Origin: RUG11894 sp964344335
Lineage (GTDB): Bacteria > Bacillota > Clostridia > Peptostreptococcales > Anaerovoracaceae
Assembly (NCBI GenBank): GCA_964344335.1
Contig: CAYFMW010000013.1
Span: 1 to 38,319, forward strand
DNA: 38,319 nucleotides
Direction: 5' to 3'
Part shown: positions 15,816 through 24,969 of the stretch, piece by piece
Layout of the letters: the number at the start of each line of letters is the position of its first letter
How positions within the stretch are numbered: the stretch's first letter is position 1
Program-made: the position numbers and the translations under genes
Notes under the pieces: generated by a model
Told to the model about the DNA's origin: nothing
Seen by the model: only the letters and a program-made list of their open reading frames with translations
Database searches by the model: none

Positions 15816-18800
15816 ATGTTGCCGGTATTGTCAATTTTATCAATAACTATTTATAGCGTCGGTTTTGTATCTCTGCTCCTCGGTATATATGCGATATCCT
15901 TTAACAGAAGCGGTATAGTTAACCGCTTGTTTTTGGCGATAACTGTTTCGTTGGCAATCTGGTCGTTTGCATATTCCGTCGCACTCTCGGCCCCCACAGC
16001 TGAAGAGAGCACCTTTTGGCGCTGCATTACGGTTTTCGGTTGGGGAATCATCTACAGCATAGTTCTACATTTCGTGTTGGTGCTTGGAAACAGGCCCTTC
16101 CTAAAGAGGCGGATGGCTCTTGTCGCAATATATCTGCCTGCCTTGATCAATATCATTCTGTATTCTCCGTACGGGGTTTTCGGGCCCGCTCAATACGATA
16201 TGATGCACACCGAATTCGGCTGGGTAAATACATTCCCCACAACCATCGACGCATATTGGCTGTTTTTGTATTATATTGTATTCGGGGTTGTCAGCCTCGT
16301 ATTACTTTTCCGCTGGCTGAGGGAGGTCGGATCCAATATATATCTGAAAAAGGATGTAGTAAAATTTAAAATATCCTTCTATTTTGCAGCTGCTTTGGGC
16401 ATACTGGCGGATATTTTGCCTGATATTCTGGAAATAAAATTCTTCCCCAAGGTAACGGTGGCTATTCTCTTTATTCCGCTCGTTGCATTATTTATGGCCC
16501 TCAAAAGATTCGGAATGTTTTTTGAAGGGGAAAAAACGGAAATGCTATCTTCGCCGTATGATTTAACGATGGCGGATGAGCGCGACCGCACACTGCTGTT
16601 TCAAGTGGTTTCGCTGATACTTCTGGCAGGCGGAGCGATGTCGTTTTTAATAAGATTCTTCGTTACGGGAGGAGAGATTGTAACAGAGTTATCCCTCTCT
16701 TTAAGCATGGTATTTATGGCTTTAATCTCCAGACTTATACCTGTTGTTATAAAAGATCGTTCAAAGCAAAATACCGTCTTTTTGCTGATATCCGTGGCCG
16801 GAACATTATTTTTCGCAGCGAGAAATTTTGACACGGGGGCGGTAACGGTATGGTCGGTGTATGTTTTATTCTTTATGCTTACGGTTATTCTGGGCAGCAG
16901 AATACACTCCCTTATCTTCGCTTTGATAAGCATAGCCGTACAAATCGCTTTTATGATACTTCAACCGAAAGTACTTGTGGCTGTAAACCATAGCGATTAT
17001 TTTACGAGAATCATCATTATCGGGGTTACTTATTCAATCGTGCAACTTTTGATAACCATGCAGACTGTCAAGGTGCAGAAGTACGAAAGGGCCATGAAGG
17101 AGCAAGGCGCCCTGGAAAAAATTTCCTCGAACTTTATTTCCTTCAATAAGGAGAACGCCGAAGATAAGGTCAAAGAAATGTTTGAGATGAGCGCCCAGAT
17201 TCTCGATTTTGATTATGCATATTTGTTCGAGGTAGCTGAAGATTATAAAGACGCAACCCTTTTAAGCGCATATGTTAATAGCGATCTTAAAGAGGATGCG
17301 TCCTCATACCGACCGGGAATGAAGTTCGGAGATGCGTTCGTGCCCGTAATAGAATCCCTGACCGATCATAGACAGTTTCTAGTTTGCGATGATGTCGCAG
17401 GTATTTCGATTCGTGAGCATGAGGGCATAAGAAACTACTTTATGTCCAAAGAGGTTAATTCCTTTGCCGTTCTACCCGTGACTGTCGACGATAGAATACA
17501 TGGGATTCTTTGCTTTGAGTACCGCGATCGCGCCGACAGGCGCATTTGGGAGAACCGATTGTCCGTTTTGAAAATCCTGGCGAATGTTTTGTCCAATGCG
17601 AAGAAAAAGCTTCTCTACGAAGAAAGACTGTATCAGTTCGCCTATTTTGATGAAGCCACAAAAATGGCTAATTTGAATATGCTGATTGAGACTTTGGGAT
17701 CAGTATTGCATAGCGGCTGGGATTCAGAGAAAATAGCGATTTTCGATATTAAGCTGCAAAATTTAAAGACAATAAACGATACTTTCGGTTATGATATCGG
17801 CGACCGGATAGTGTTGAAATCCGCATCAATTATTAAAGGCCTTTTTGAAGACAGCATCATCATTTCCAGAACAAGCGGCAAAGAGTTTGCCGTCGTCTTC
17901 GCCTGCGATGATTACGATGAGATAAAGAGCAGGGCGGAGAGAGCGATCAGCGCTTTCTCCAAGCCTATTTGGACTGATACGAAAGTTGAGGCATTATATG
18001 TTATCGTCAAGATAGGCATTTCGATATACCCGGAAGACGGGGAAGATGTTTTGAGCCTTTTAATAAACGCAGAATTGGCGGGGAATAAGGCCGAGGGTTC
18101 CGATGAAAATATTGTCTTCTACAATCCGCAAATAAAAGACACCATCACTGAAACCACCTTGCTTACCAACAGACTTTTCAGGTCTTTGGAGAACGACGGA
18201 TTCTATCTTGAATTTCAGCCTCAGATTGATGTCTCTACCGGAAAAACCGCCGGCTTTGAATCCTTGCTGAGGTTGAAGGCCGAAGGCGACAAATCGGTGA
18301 GCCCCGAGGAATTCGTGCCCATACTCGAAACCACGGGCCTGATTTACGATGTGGGCTATCGAGTACTCAGAGATTCCATCGCCGCACATCAAAGTCTGAT
18401 TAGAAAGGGACTTTCGCCCGTTCGCTGTTCTGTAAATGTTTCCGTAATACAGTTTAAACGGCACGATTTTGTGGAGTCTGTTGCAGAAATTATAGAGGAA
18501 ACTCAGATTGACCCGAGATATATCGAACTGGAGATTACTGAAAGTGCACTGTCGGACAACTTGTCGGATGCTGCGGAAAAAATTTCCGAATTGAAGAAGT
18601 TGGGAATAAGCATCGCCATCGATGATTTCGGAAGGGGATACTCATCATTGCACAGATTGGAATCGGTGCCTTTTGACAGAATAAAAATAGATAAAGGCAT
18701 CACGGATAATATTAATCCGGACGGTGGTAAGAATATCGTAACCGAGACGATTATTTCGATGGCGAAAGCCTTTAAAGCGCAAACTACCATTGAAGGCGTC

Positions 18801-18920
18801 GAAACAAAAGAGCAGGTTGACTTTTTAAAGAGTCTGGGATGCTCTGAGATACAGGGCTATTATTTCTCAAAACCTTTGTCCCTCGACGGATTGGAGGAAT
18901 TTTTAAGAAGCGAGATTTAG
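15816..18920 (+). CDS. Membrane-bound GAF-GGDEF-EAL protein, probable c-di-GMP phosphodiesterase
   Basis: EAL domains hydrolyse cyclic di-GMP and GGDEF domains make it. This 1034-residue protein has two hydrophobic blocks, residues 1-230 (about seven helices, similar to histidine-kinase 7TM sensor regions) and about 260-425. A GAF-like domain (about 440-590) and a GGDEF-like domain (about 610-760) follow, then an EAL domain (about 790-1034). The cyclase motif near 687 reads SGKEF instead of GGDEF, so synthesis is unlikely. The EAL domain keeps ESL for EAL with its Glu, QPQID, VNVSVIQF, ELEITES, IAIDDFGRGYSSL, KIDK and EGVET, so hydrolysis is likely, perhaps controlled by nucleotide bound to the GGDEF-like domain. 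Its start follows a GAGGGGGA site. A terminator separates it from the hydrogenase sensor operon. Two damaged EAL paralogues lie at 23103 and 37580. Confidence 0.92.
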   Translation: MLPVLSILSITIYSVGFVSLLLGIYAISFNRSGIVNRLFLAITVSLAIWSFAYSVALSAPTAEESTFWRCITVFGWGIIYSIVLHFVLVLGNRPFLKRRMALVAIYLPALINIILYSPYGVFGPAQYDMMHTEFGWVNTFPTTIDAYWLFLYYIVFGVVSLVLLFRWLREVGSNIYLKKDVVKFKISFYFAAALGILADILPDILEIKFFPKVTVAILFIPLVALFMALKRFGMFFEGEKTEMLSSPYDLTMADERDRTLLFQVVSLILLAGGAMSFLIRFFVTGGEIVTELSLSLSMVFMALISRLIPVVIKDRSKQNTVFLLISVAGTLFFAARNFDTGAVTVWSVYVLFFMLTVILGSRIHSLIFALISIAVQIAFMILQPKVLVAVNHSDYFTRIIIIGVTYSIVQLLITMQTVKVQKYERAMKEQGALEKISSNFISFNKENAEDKVKEMFEMSAQILDFDYAYLFEVAEDYKDATLLSAYVNSDLKEDASSYRPGMKFGDAFVPVIESLTDHRQFLVCDDVAGISIREHEGIRNYFMSKEVNSFAVLPVTVDDRIHGILCFEYRDRADRRIWENRLSVLKILANVLSNAKKKLLYEERLYQFAYFDEATKMANLNMLIETLGSVLHSGWDSEKIAIFDIKLQNLKTINDTFGYDIGDRIVLKSASIIKGLFEDSIIISRTSGKEFAVVFACDDYDEIKSRAERAISAFSKPIWTDTKVEALYVIVKIGISIYPEDGEDVLSLLINAELAGNKAEGSDENIVFYNPQIKDTITETTLLTNRLFRSLENDGFYLEFQPQIDVSTGKTAGFESLLRLKAEGDKSVSPEEFVPILETTGLIYDVGYRVLRDSIAAHQSLIRKGLSPVRCSVNVSVIQFKRHDFVESVAEIIEETQIDPRYIELEITESALSDNLSDAAEKISELKKLGISIAIDDFGRGYSSLHRLESVPFDRIKIDKGITDNINPDGGKNIVTETIISMAKAFKAQTTIEGVETKEQVDFLKSLGCSEIQGYYFSKPLSLDGLEEFLRSEI

Positions 18921-18966
18921 TTTAGCCGTAAAACTTAAACTTACAGATACAATACCGTTAATATTC

Positions 18967-19003
18967 AATGCCGGCCAGTCCGGGTCGGCATTGTTGTTTG
19001 CCA
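18967..19003 (+). terminator. Probable terminator after the GGDEF/EAL gene
   Basis: AATGCCGGC (18967-18975) pairs with GTCGGCATT (18984-18992), including one G-T pair, and is followed by the broken T tract GTTGTTTG. A moderate terminator. Confidence 0.6.
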
Positions 19004-19039
19004 ATTTATGCGTAACAGTTTAGACCGGCAACGATTTTT

Positions 19040-19048
19040 TGTTATAAT
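19040..19048 (+). promoter_or_regulatory. Extended -10 promoter of the hydrogenase-sensor operon
   Basis: TGTTATAAT is a perfect extended -10 element about 65 bases upstream of the ATG at 19114. No clear -35 is present. Confidence 0.55.
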
Positions 19049-19113
19049 ATAAATCAGTGTTTGCATCGGGAATGTCGCTGCTAAAGAGAGGTATTAATAG
19101 GGAAGGGCGGAAT

Positions 19114-20793
19114 ATGGCCAGTTGTTTGACTCTAAAAAAATCTAATTGCAAGAATTGCTATAAATGCATTCGCCATTGCCCCGTCAAGGCAATACGCTTT
19201 TCGGGAAACCAGGCGCACATAATAGGCAACGAATGTATTCTCTGCGGACAGTGCTTTGTAGTCTGCCCGCAGGGCGCCAAGGAGATCAGCTCCGAGATCG
19301 AGAAGGTAAAGGTGCTTCTGCAGAGCGGAGACCCCGTAATCGTGAGCCTTGCGCCGTCCTTTATCGCAAACTACGAGGGCTTCGGCATCGAATCCATGCG
19401 CAGGGCACTCAAAAGTCTGGGTTTCTTCGATGTCGAGGAGACCGCAATAGGTGCAACCATCGTTAAAAAGGAATACGAAAGAATGCTCAAGGAGGACAAG
19501 AGGGATGTAATTATCTCCTCCTGCTGCCATTCCGTCAATCTTTTGATTCAGAAGCACTACCCCGCAGCCTTGGAATACCTTGCGGATGTCCTTTCTCCCA
19601 TGCAGGCTCACGGCAAGGATATAAAGAGTCGGCATCCGAATGCGAAGACTGTCTTCATAGGTCCCTGCGTCGCCAAAAAGGACGAGGCCGAGCACTACGA
19701 GGGCTTTGTCGATGCCGTCCTCACATTCGAAGAGTTCAGCGAATGGTTGGAAGCGGAAAGCATCGAACTCGAAAATGAAGTTGACGAGACTGAAAATTCC
19801 CGCGCCCGCTTTTTCCCGACCACCGGCGGAATACTTAAGACGATGGCGCTCGACGCCCCCGGCTACACATATTTTGCCCTCGATGGAGTGGAAAGCTGCA
19901 TGGAAGCACTTGAAGATATCATAGACGGCAAAGTCCATAAGTGTTTTATCGAAATGTCGGCCTGCGTCGGAAGCTGCGTCGGAGGGCCGCTCATGGAGAA
20001 ATATCATCACGCTTCCGCCGTAAGGGATTATGTCGCCATCTCCGATTATGCGGGGAAAAAAGATTTCGAAGTTTCGCAGCCGAAGGCTCCGGCGCTCAGA
20101 AAGAATTTCGAGCGCATAGAGCAGCGCTATCGGACTCCATCGGAAGAGGAGATTCAAAATATACTGCGCCAGATAGGCAAGACGGATCCTTCCGACGAGT
20201 TGAATTGCGGTTCCTGCGGTTACAACAGCTGTCGGGATAAAGCTATCGCAATAATCCAAGGCAAGGCGGATATAAGCATGTGCCTGCCGTTTCTGAAGGA
20301 AAAGGCCGAGAGCTTTTCGGGCACGGTTGTAGACAATTCGCCCAATGCGCTCGTAGTTCTCAACGAAAGTCTCGAGGTTCAGCGGATAAATAATGCTGCG
20401 CAGGAGTTGATGAACATCCGCTCAGCAGGCGATGTCCTGGGGGATCATGTAATTCGCATACTCGATCCGAATGTATTTGTCGATCTTTTGGAATCCGGCA
20501 AGGATATACATAATGAGCGCGTATACCTGGCCGAATACAAGCGCTTTGTCGAGCAATCCGTAATTTACGACAAGGATGCGCATTTAATTATAGCGATTAT
20601 GCGCGATATCACGGATGAACAGGAAGAGCGTAAAAAAAAGGAGGATATCACTCGCAAAACCGTCCAGGTTGCCGATAAGGTTGTAGATAAGCAGATGCGC
20701 ATAGTTCAGGAGATTGCGGTGCTTCTGGGTGAAACCGCCGCCGAAACCAAGATCGCTCTTGCAAAGCTTAAGGAGTCAATCCGGGATGAATGA
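19114..20793 (+). CDS. Sensory [FeFe]-hydrogenase-like protein (HydS type) with PAS domain
   Basis: The 559-residue protein starts with two [4Fe-4S] ferredoxin motifs (CKNCYKCIRHCP at residue 12, CILCGQCFVVCP near 40). The hydrogenase H-cluster domain follows, with its four cysteines in SSCCHSVN (near 135), GPCVAKKDE (near 183) and ACVGSCVGG (near 283). The first and last motifs differ from catalytic TSCCPxW and ACPGGC types, as expected for group C sensory enzymes. Next come an Fe-S cluster segment CGSCGYNSC...MCLPF (near 365), a PAS domain (VVDNSPNALVVLNESLEVQ, near 406) and a C-terminal coiled coil. It probably senses H2 or redox state and passes the signal to the phosphatase whose start overlaps its stop by eight bases. 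GGCGG precedes ATG 19114. Related HydS proteins are known; the signal here is inferred. Confidence 0.9.
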   Translation: MASCLTLKKSNCKNCYKCIRHCPVKAIRFSGNQAHIIGNECILCGQCFVVCPQGAKEISSEIEKVKVLLQSGDPVIVSLAPSFIANYEGFGIESMRRALKSLGFFDVEETAIGATIVKKEYERMLKEDKRDVIISSCCHSVNLLIQKHYPAALEYLADVLSPMQAHGKDIKSRHPNAKTVFIGPCVAKKDEAEHYEGFVDAVLTFEEFSEWLEAESIELENEVDETENSRARFFPTTGGILKTMALDAPGYTYFALDGVESCMEALEDIIDGKVHKCFIEMSACVGSCVGGPLMEKYHHASAVRDYVAISDYAGKKDFEVSQPKAPALRKNFERIEQRYRTPSEEEIQNILRQIGKTDPSDELNCGSCGYNSCRDKAIAIIQGKADISMCLPFLKEKAESFSGTVVDNSPNALVVLNESLEVQRINNAAQELMNIRSAGDVLGDHVIRILDPNVFVDLLESGKDIHNERVYLAEYKRFVEQSVIYDKDAHLIIAIMRDITDEQEERKKKEDITRKTVQVADKVVDKQMRIVQEIAVLLGETAAETKIALAKLKESIRDE

Positions 20794-21958
20794 TCTTTGC
20801 GCCGACATCGGTTATAAAAGCACAAATCGTTACGGAGAACAACTTTGCGGCGATCATGTGGATATCGTCGAGACGGGCGATGATTCCAGCGTTGTCGTTC
20901 TTTCTGACGGATTGGGCAGCGGTGTAAAGGCGAGCATCCTTTCGACCCTTACGACAAAGATTATCTCGACGATGCTGGCGGAGGAGTTGAGTCTGGAGGA
21001 ATGTGTCGAAACCATAGCAGCGACGCTTCCCGTATGCTCGGAGCGCGGTGTCGCTTATGCGACCTTCACCATCATTCATATCAAAAACAATCGGATTGCC
21101 GAGTTTATACAATACGACAACCCTCATATTATAGTCATACGCGACAATAAGCTTTGGGAGTACCCGAAAAGAGAGATCAATATCGACGGCAAGAAGATTT
21201 ACAGGTCGGCTATTCAGCTTCAGGAGGGCGACATCTTCGTTGCAATAAGCGACGGTTGTGTTCATGCCGGAATCGGTGCTAACTACAATTTCGATTGGAA
21301 GCGGGAAGATATAGCGTCCTTCATGGAGGGGCTATCTTACGGCGGCTATACCGCTAAGACATTGTCCACGGTGCTGATAGAGGAATGCGACAAGCTTTAC
21401 GGGTATCAGCCGAGCGATGATGCCACCGCATGCGTCGTGCGCATCAGGAAGAGAGAGCCGATGAATATGCTCTTCGGACCGCCTTCAAATCGCGATGACG
21501 ACAGGCGCATGATGTCGCTGTTTTTCTCAAAGGAGGGCAAGCATATCGTCTGCGGCGGAACAACTGCCAAAATCGCTTCAAGATATTTAGGCAAAGAAAT
21601 CGAGACAAATCCCAATTACAGTTCCGGCAATCTGCCTCCGATTGCGAAGATCGAAGGCGTCGATCTCGTTACGGAAGGCATAATCACTGTTAATAAGGTG
21701 CTCGAATATGCAAAGGATTATCTGGGAGAAAATAAGTATTACGAGCATTGGAATTTCCAAAAGGACGGGGCATCGCTAATATGCAGGATGCTCTTTGAGG
21801 AGGCGACGGATATAAATTTCTATGTGGGCAGAGCCGTCAATCCGGCTCATCAAAACCCCGAGCTGCCCATCAACTTCAATATAAAGATGAATCTGGTCGA
21901 GGAACTGGCGGATTGCCTCAGAAAAATGGGGAAGAAAATTAAAGTAAGTTATTTTTAA
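20786..21958 (+). CDS. SpoIIE/PP2C-type serine phosphatase linked to HydS
   Basis: This family removes phosphate from serine or threonine, often on anti-sigma-factor antagonists. The 390-residue protein shows the PPM metal motifs SSVVVLSDGLGSGVKASILS near residue 32, GDIFVAISDGCVHAG near 150 and PSDDATACVVRIRK near 212, with Asp residues in place. A second domain (about 230-390) has CGGTTAKIASRYLGKEI and DLVTEGIITVNKVLEYA, a region seen in phosphatases beside sensory hydrogenases. It overlaps hydS by eight bases, so the two are translationally coupled. No anti-sigma kinase or STAS partner is in the window, so the target is unknown. Confidence 0.88.
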   Translation: MNDLCADIGYKSTNRYGEQLCGDHVDIVETGDDSSVVVLSDGLGSGVKASILSTLTTKIISTMLAEELSLEECVETIAATLPVCSERGVAYATFTIIHIKNNRIAEFIQYDNPHIIVIRDNKLWEYPKREINIDGKKIYRSAIQLQEGDIFVAISDGCVHAGIGANYNFDWKREDIASFMEGLSYGGYTAKTLSTVLIEECDKLYGYQPSDDATACVVRIRKREPMNMLFGPPSNRDDDRRMMSLFFSKEGKHIVCGGTTAKIASRYLGKEIETNPNYSSGNLPPIAKIEGVDLVTEGIITVNKVLEYAKDYLGENKYYEHWNFQKDGASLICRMLFEEATDINFYVGRAVNPAHQNPELPINFNIKMNLVEELADCLRKMGKKIKVSYF

Positions 21959-21980
21959 GAGGAATAATCAGGTAATTACA

Positions 21981-22952
21981 ATGAGAGAAGTTTATAAGAA
22001 CATTTTTTTGGAAGAACTTTCGCTTCCGAACAACCCGCTTAAATATCTGAACTTTTTTATTATTAAAGGTAAAGATCGCTCGATGGTCGTGGATTGCGGA
22101 TTCAATACGAAGGAGACGAGGGAGAGGATACTGGATATTTTCGAAAAACATTCTCTGGATTTCAATAGTACCGTGCTCTACCTTACGCATCTGCATTCGG
22201 ACCATGTCGGCGCCGCAAGTTTTCTGCAGGAAAAGGGCGTCGAGATATACATCAGCAAAATCGACGGCGATATAGTGAATAACCCGGATCGACAGTGGGC
22301 CAGAGTCTACGAAAATGCGATGTTTCAGGGACTGGCGGAGGATAATTTCAAGATTGAAGAGCATCCCGGATATAAGTATGCGATTACGGAGAGGCTGGAA
22401 TACAAGGAAGCCGTGGTAGGAGAATATATAAATATAGGAGATTACAGCTTCGAAATAATCGATCTTTCCGGGCATACGCCCGGGATGACCGGCCTCTACG
22501 AAAGGGAGCATAAGATTTTGTTTTGCGGCGACCATATTCTCTTCAAGATTACCCCGAATATAACCTTCTGGGGTTTCCGGTACGGAGACAGCCTGGGGAC
22601 ATATCTCGCTAATCTGGACAAGGTTTACGATATGGATATAGAGCATCTCTTCTCTTCGCACAGGGATCTGATTGCCGATTACAGAAGTAGGATCGACGAG
22701 CTTAAACTGCATCACGAAAAGAGGCTGCAGGAAGTGAGGAAGGCTTTAAAGTTGAAAGAGTATTCAAGTGTGAGGGATGTAACTAAAAATATGCATTGGG
22801 AGATAAAGAGCAAAAACTTCGACGAGTTCCCTCAGTCTCAAAAATCCTTCGCGACGGGCGAGGCTCATGCACATCTGGAACATTTGAGAAATTTGGGTGA
22901 GGCGGATTACATTCAAAAAGACGAAAAACTGTATTATTATCTCAAGGGTTGA
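21981..22952 (+). CDS. MBL-fold metallo-hydrolase
   Basis: Metallo-beta-lactamase fold enzymes use one or two zinc or iron ions to hydrolyse thioesters, phosphodiesters or lactams. The 323-residue protein has the signature TVLYLTHLHSDHVGAASFL near residue 70, the third-ligand motif IDLSGHTPGMTGLY near 170, FCGDHIL near 185 and the His in LFSSHRDLI near 230. All metal ligands are in place. The C-terminal 80 residues are helical (YRSRIDELKLHHEKRLQEV) as in glyoxalase II-like members. It starts 22 bases after the phosphatase stop, so it is probably the third gene of the hydrogenase-sensor operon. Its ribosome site is weak. Substrate unknown. Confidence 0.85.
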   Translation: MREVYKNIFLEELSLPNNPLKYLNFFIIKGKDRSMVVDCGFNTKETRERILDIFEKHSLDFNSTVLYLTHLHSDHVGAASFLQEKGVEIYISKIDGDIVNNPDRQWARVYENAMFQGLAEDNFKIEEHPGYKYAITERLEYKEAVVGEYINIGDYSFEIIDLSGHTPGMTGLYEREHKILFCGDHILFKITPNITFWGFRYGDSLGTYLANLDKVYDMDIEHLFSSHRDLIADYRSRIDELKLHHEKRLQEVRKALKLKEYSSVRDVTKNMHWEIKSKNFDEFPQSQKSFATGEAHAHLEHLRNLGEADYIQKDEKLYYYLKG

Positions 22953-23102
22953 GGACGCATTACGCAAGCGTTTTGCGGCCCGGCGAAGTCGATGAATTAA
23001 ATGTCGTGGTAAATAGTCGCAGACTTAGCAATGCGGCCGGCAGCCGCGACATTTTGCATTTACTACAAAAAATATTTAAATACTTGTTCTCAAAGTATAA
23101 AT

Positions 23103-23657
23103 ATGGAGTCTATTGCAACGCATCAGCGCCTTATAAGAAACGGTTTTCCGCCGCTTCGTTTTTCCGTGAATGTCTCCGTCCTACAATTCAAAAGGCATGA
23201 TTTTGTGGATAGCGTGGCAAAAATTTTAGCGGAAAGTCTCATCGACCCGCAATATATTGAGCTTGAGCTTACCGAAAGCTCGCTCTCCGACAATTTGATG
23301 GAGACGGTTGAAAAAATATTGGAATTGAAGGAATTGGGAGTCAGCGTCGCCATCGACGATTTCGGCAAGGGATATTCATCGCTCAATCGATTGGAGGCTA
23401 TACCTTTCGACAGAATAAAAATAGACAAAAGCATAATAAATAATATTACCTTGAATCCGAAGAGAAGCGTTGTTGTCAAAATGATTATTTCTCTGGCCGA
23501 AGCTCTTAAGACTCGTACAATCGTTGAGGGCATCGAGACAAAGGAGCAGTGCGATCTGATGAAGGAGCTTGGCTGCACGGAAATACAAGGCTTTTACTAC
23601 TCAAAACCTCTTGACATAGACGAGTTGGAGGAATTTTTAAGAAAGGAAATGCAATAA
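23103..23657 (+). pseudogene. C-terminal remnant of an EAL-domain protein
   Basis: The 184 residues from MESIATHQRLIRNG match residues about 845-1034 of the protein at 15816, with SVNVSVLQFKRHDFVDSVAK, ELELTESSLSDNL, VAIDDFGKGYSSL, DRIKIDKSI and EGIETKEQ preserved. The EAL motif itself, the QPQ strand and everything before it are missing, so it cannot hydrolyse c-di-GMP. No ribosome site precedes ATG 23103. Bases 22953-23102 hold no recognisable coding sequence, so the 5' part has been lost. It is a close paralogue of the upstream gene, not a copy within it. The loss is either genome decay or a misjoin. Confidence 0.82.
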
Positions 23658-23834
23658 TCCCTTATAGGAATTTATTTCGAAATGGATTATCATGCTTAGT
23701 ATAGCGTGATATTTTGCGGATAATTTTTCATAATTTAAAAGTAAAATACTGTTTTCTTCTTGAGAACTTCACAATTCCCCCTTAAAATATTATTGCATAA
23801 TTTGTCCTTGTTTAAGCAGAGCTGTGGAGGCTCG

Positions 23835-23990
23835 ATGAGGAAAATCTTCTATAACGCAAATATTATAACCCTGCATGATAATCCCTCCCCGTTTAGCGAA
23901 GATTTTTTTAATATGGAGCCGGATAGAATCAGGGATGTGAAGGTAATGCGTACCTACCTTCGCGGAAGATGTGAGTACGAGGTGATTTAA
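23835..23990 (+). pseudogene. Amidohydrolase (YtcJ-like) collapsed to its two ends
   Basis: The 51-codon frame begins MRKIFYNANIITLHDN, which is the N terminus of YtcJ-type metal-dependent amidohydrolases. It passes directly into SPFSEDFFNMEPDRIRDVKV and MRTYLRGRCEYEVI, which matches the extreme C terminus of the same family. About 480 residues with all the metal ligands are missing, yet the frame is kept. The junction lies at NP, a dipeptide expected on both sides, which suggests a short-repeat deletion. GTGGAGG precedes the ATG. The stop overlaps the start of the next gene (TAATG). The product cannot be an enzyme. Confidence 0.65.
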
Positions 23991-24778
23991 TGAAGCGCGT
24001 TTGGATAAAGCGCATTTTGGCTGCTTTGCTTTGCATGTGTCTGCTGATTGCGATGAATGCTTGCGGAGCGGGAAAACTTAAGGCCGGCGTCAAAAAGGGC
24101 GGCGCCGTGGAAGCCGAAGAGATAGAAGATAAGATCGAGGCTGAAGAAGAGCCGGATTTAGGATTGACGGCCAGTTCTTCGAGCCCCGGTGAGCCCGCCC
24201 CCGATGCACAGGAATATTCAAAAAACGGTATTGAGAGGGTCAGCGAGGAAGATCCCGCCTACGGTGATATGCTTCGCATGCTTCCCGTGTTGGAGCAATA
24301 TCTTGCATATAGGGCAACTTTCTGCGGCGGGGTCGAAGACAAGAATCCGAGCCCTGAGGACTTCTGGACCGTAATGGCGATGGCGATTCATGCCTCTCCG
24401 CCTAACGGGACCATAGATAAGGTCGGCATTGCTCATGTTAAAAGGAGCGTTATTGCGGATTATGCTCTCAGTTTGTTCCCGGGAAGCGATTTCAGCGAGG
24501 GCCTCCCGTCCCTCAAAGGTATATACGGTGTAAGCGCAAATCCGGGCTCCGAGATTGTCGATATGGATGCTCTGGGAATTGACGCCAACAGGGAGGTTTT
24601 GCTCTTCGGTTTAGACAGAAAGATTGGCTGCTATGTGCTGCGGATAAGGGTCGAGGATACCGAGGGAAGTTTATCTATGACGGATTGGGACTGCATGCTC
24701 AAGTATCACGAGGACGAAGGCAGGCATGTCCTTCCCATGAAGATAATTAACGCATATTGCATCAATAAGCAAAATTAG
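23990..24778 (+). CDS. Putative lipoprotein of unknown function
   Basis: The 262-residue protein has a basic N terminus, a hydrophobic stretch ILAALLCMCLLIAM and a lipobox MNACG with the Cys at residue 25, so it should be a membrane-anchored exported lipoprotein. An acidic, Ser/Pro-rich linker (about 45-80) precedes a globular domain (about 85-262) with DFWTVMAMAIHASPP, IADYALSLFP and SMTDWDCMLKYHEDEG. I do not recognise the family. The start shares one base with the stop of the preceding remnant and has GAGGTG upstream, so the two are coupled. Confidence 0.75.
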   Translation: MKRVWIKRILAALLCMCLLIAMNACGAGKLKAGVKKGGAVEAEEIEDKIEAEEEPDLGLTASSSSPGEPAPDAQEYSKNGIERVSEEDPAYGDMLRMLPVLEQYLAYRATFCGGVEDKNPSPEDFWTVMAMAIHASPPNGTIDKVGIAHVKRSVIADYALSLFPGSDFSEGLPSLKGIYGVSANPGSEIVDMDALGIDANREVLLFGLDRKIGCYVLRIRVEDTEGSLSMTDWDCMLKYHEDEGRHVLPMKIINAYCINKQN

Positions 24779-24969
24779 CAAGTTATATTTTTTCTCTTTA
24801 AAAATTAAAAGAATCGTTCATTTCAAAAGAATAAAGCTCTAAACGGGCGCATCGCCTTTTCCTTCGCAAGTCGGCAGAAGCCGCTTACCATAAGAGGATT
24901 ACATTTACCGCAAGCTCAATTATTTTCCCGTAAGTTCGTAAAATCAGTTGATTTTGAGAGGAGGACGCA

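Noticed and set aside
19132..20259. Open frame of 375 codons antisense to the hydrogenase sensor
   Set aside because: The sense strand carries all cysteine motifs; the antisense product matches nothing I recognise.
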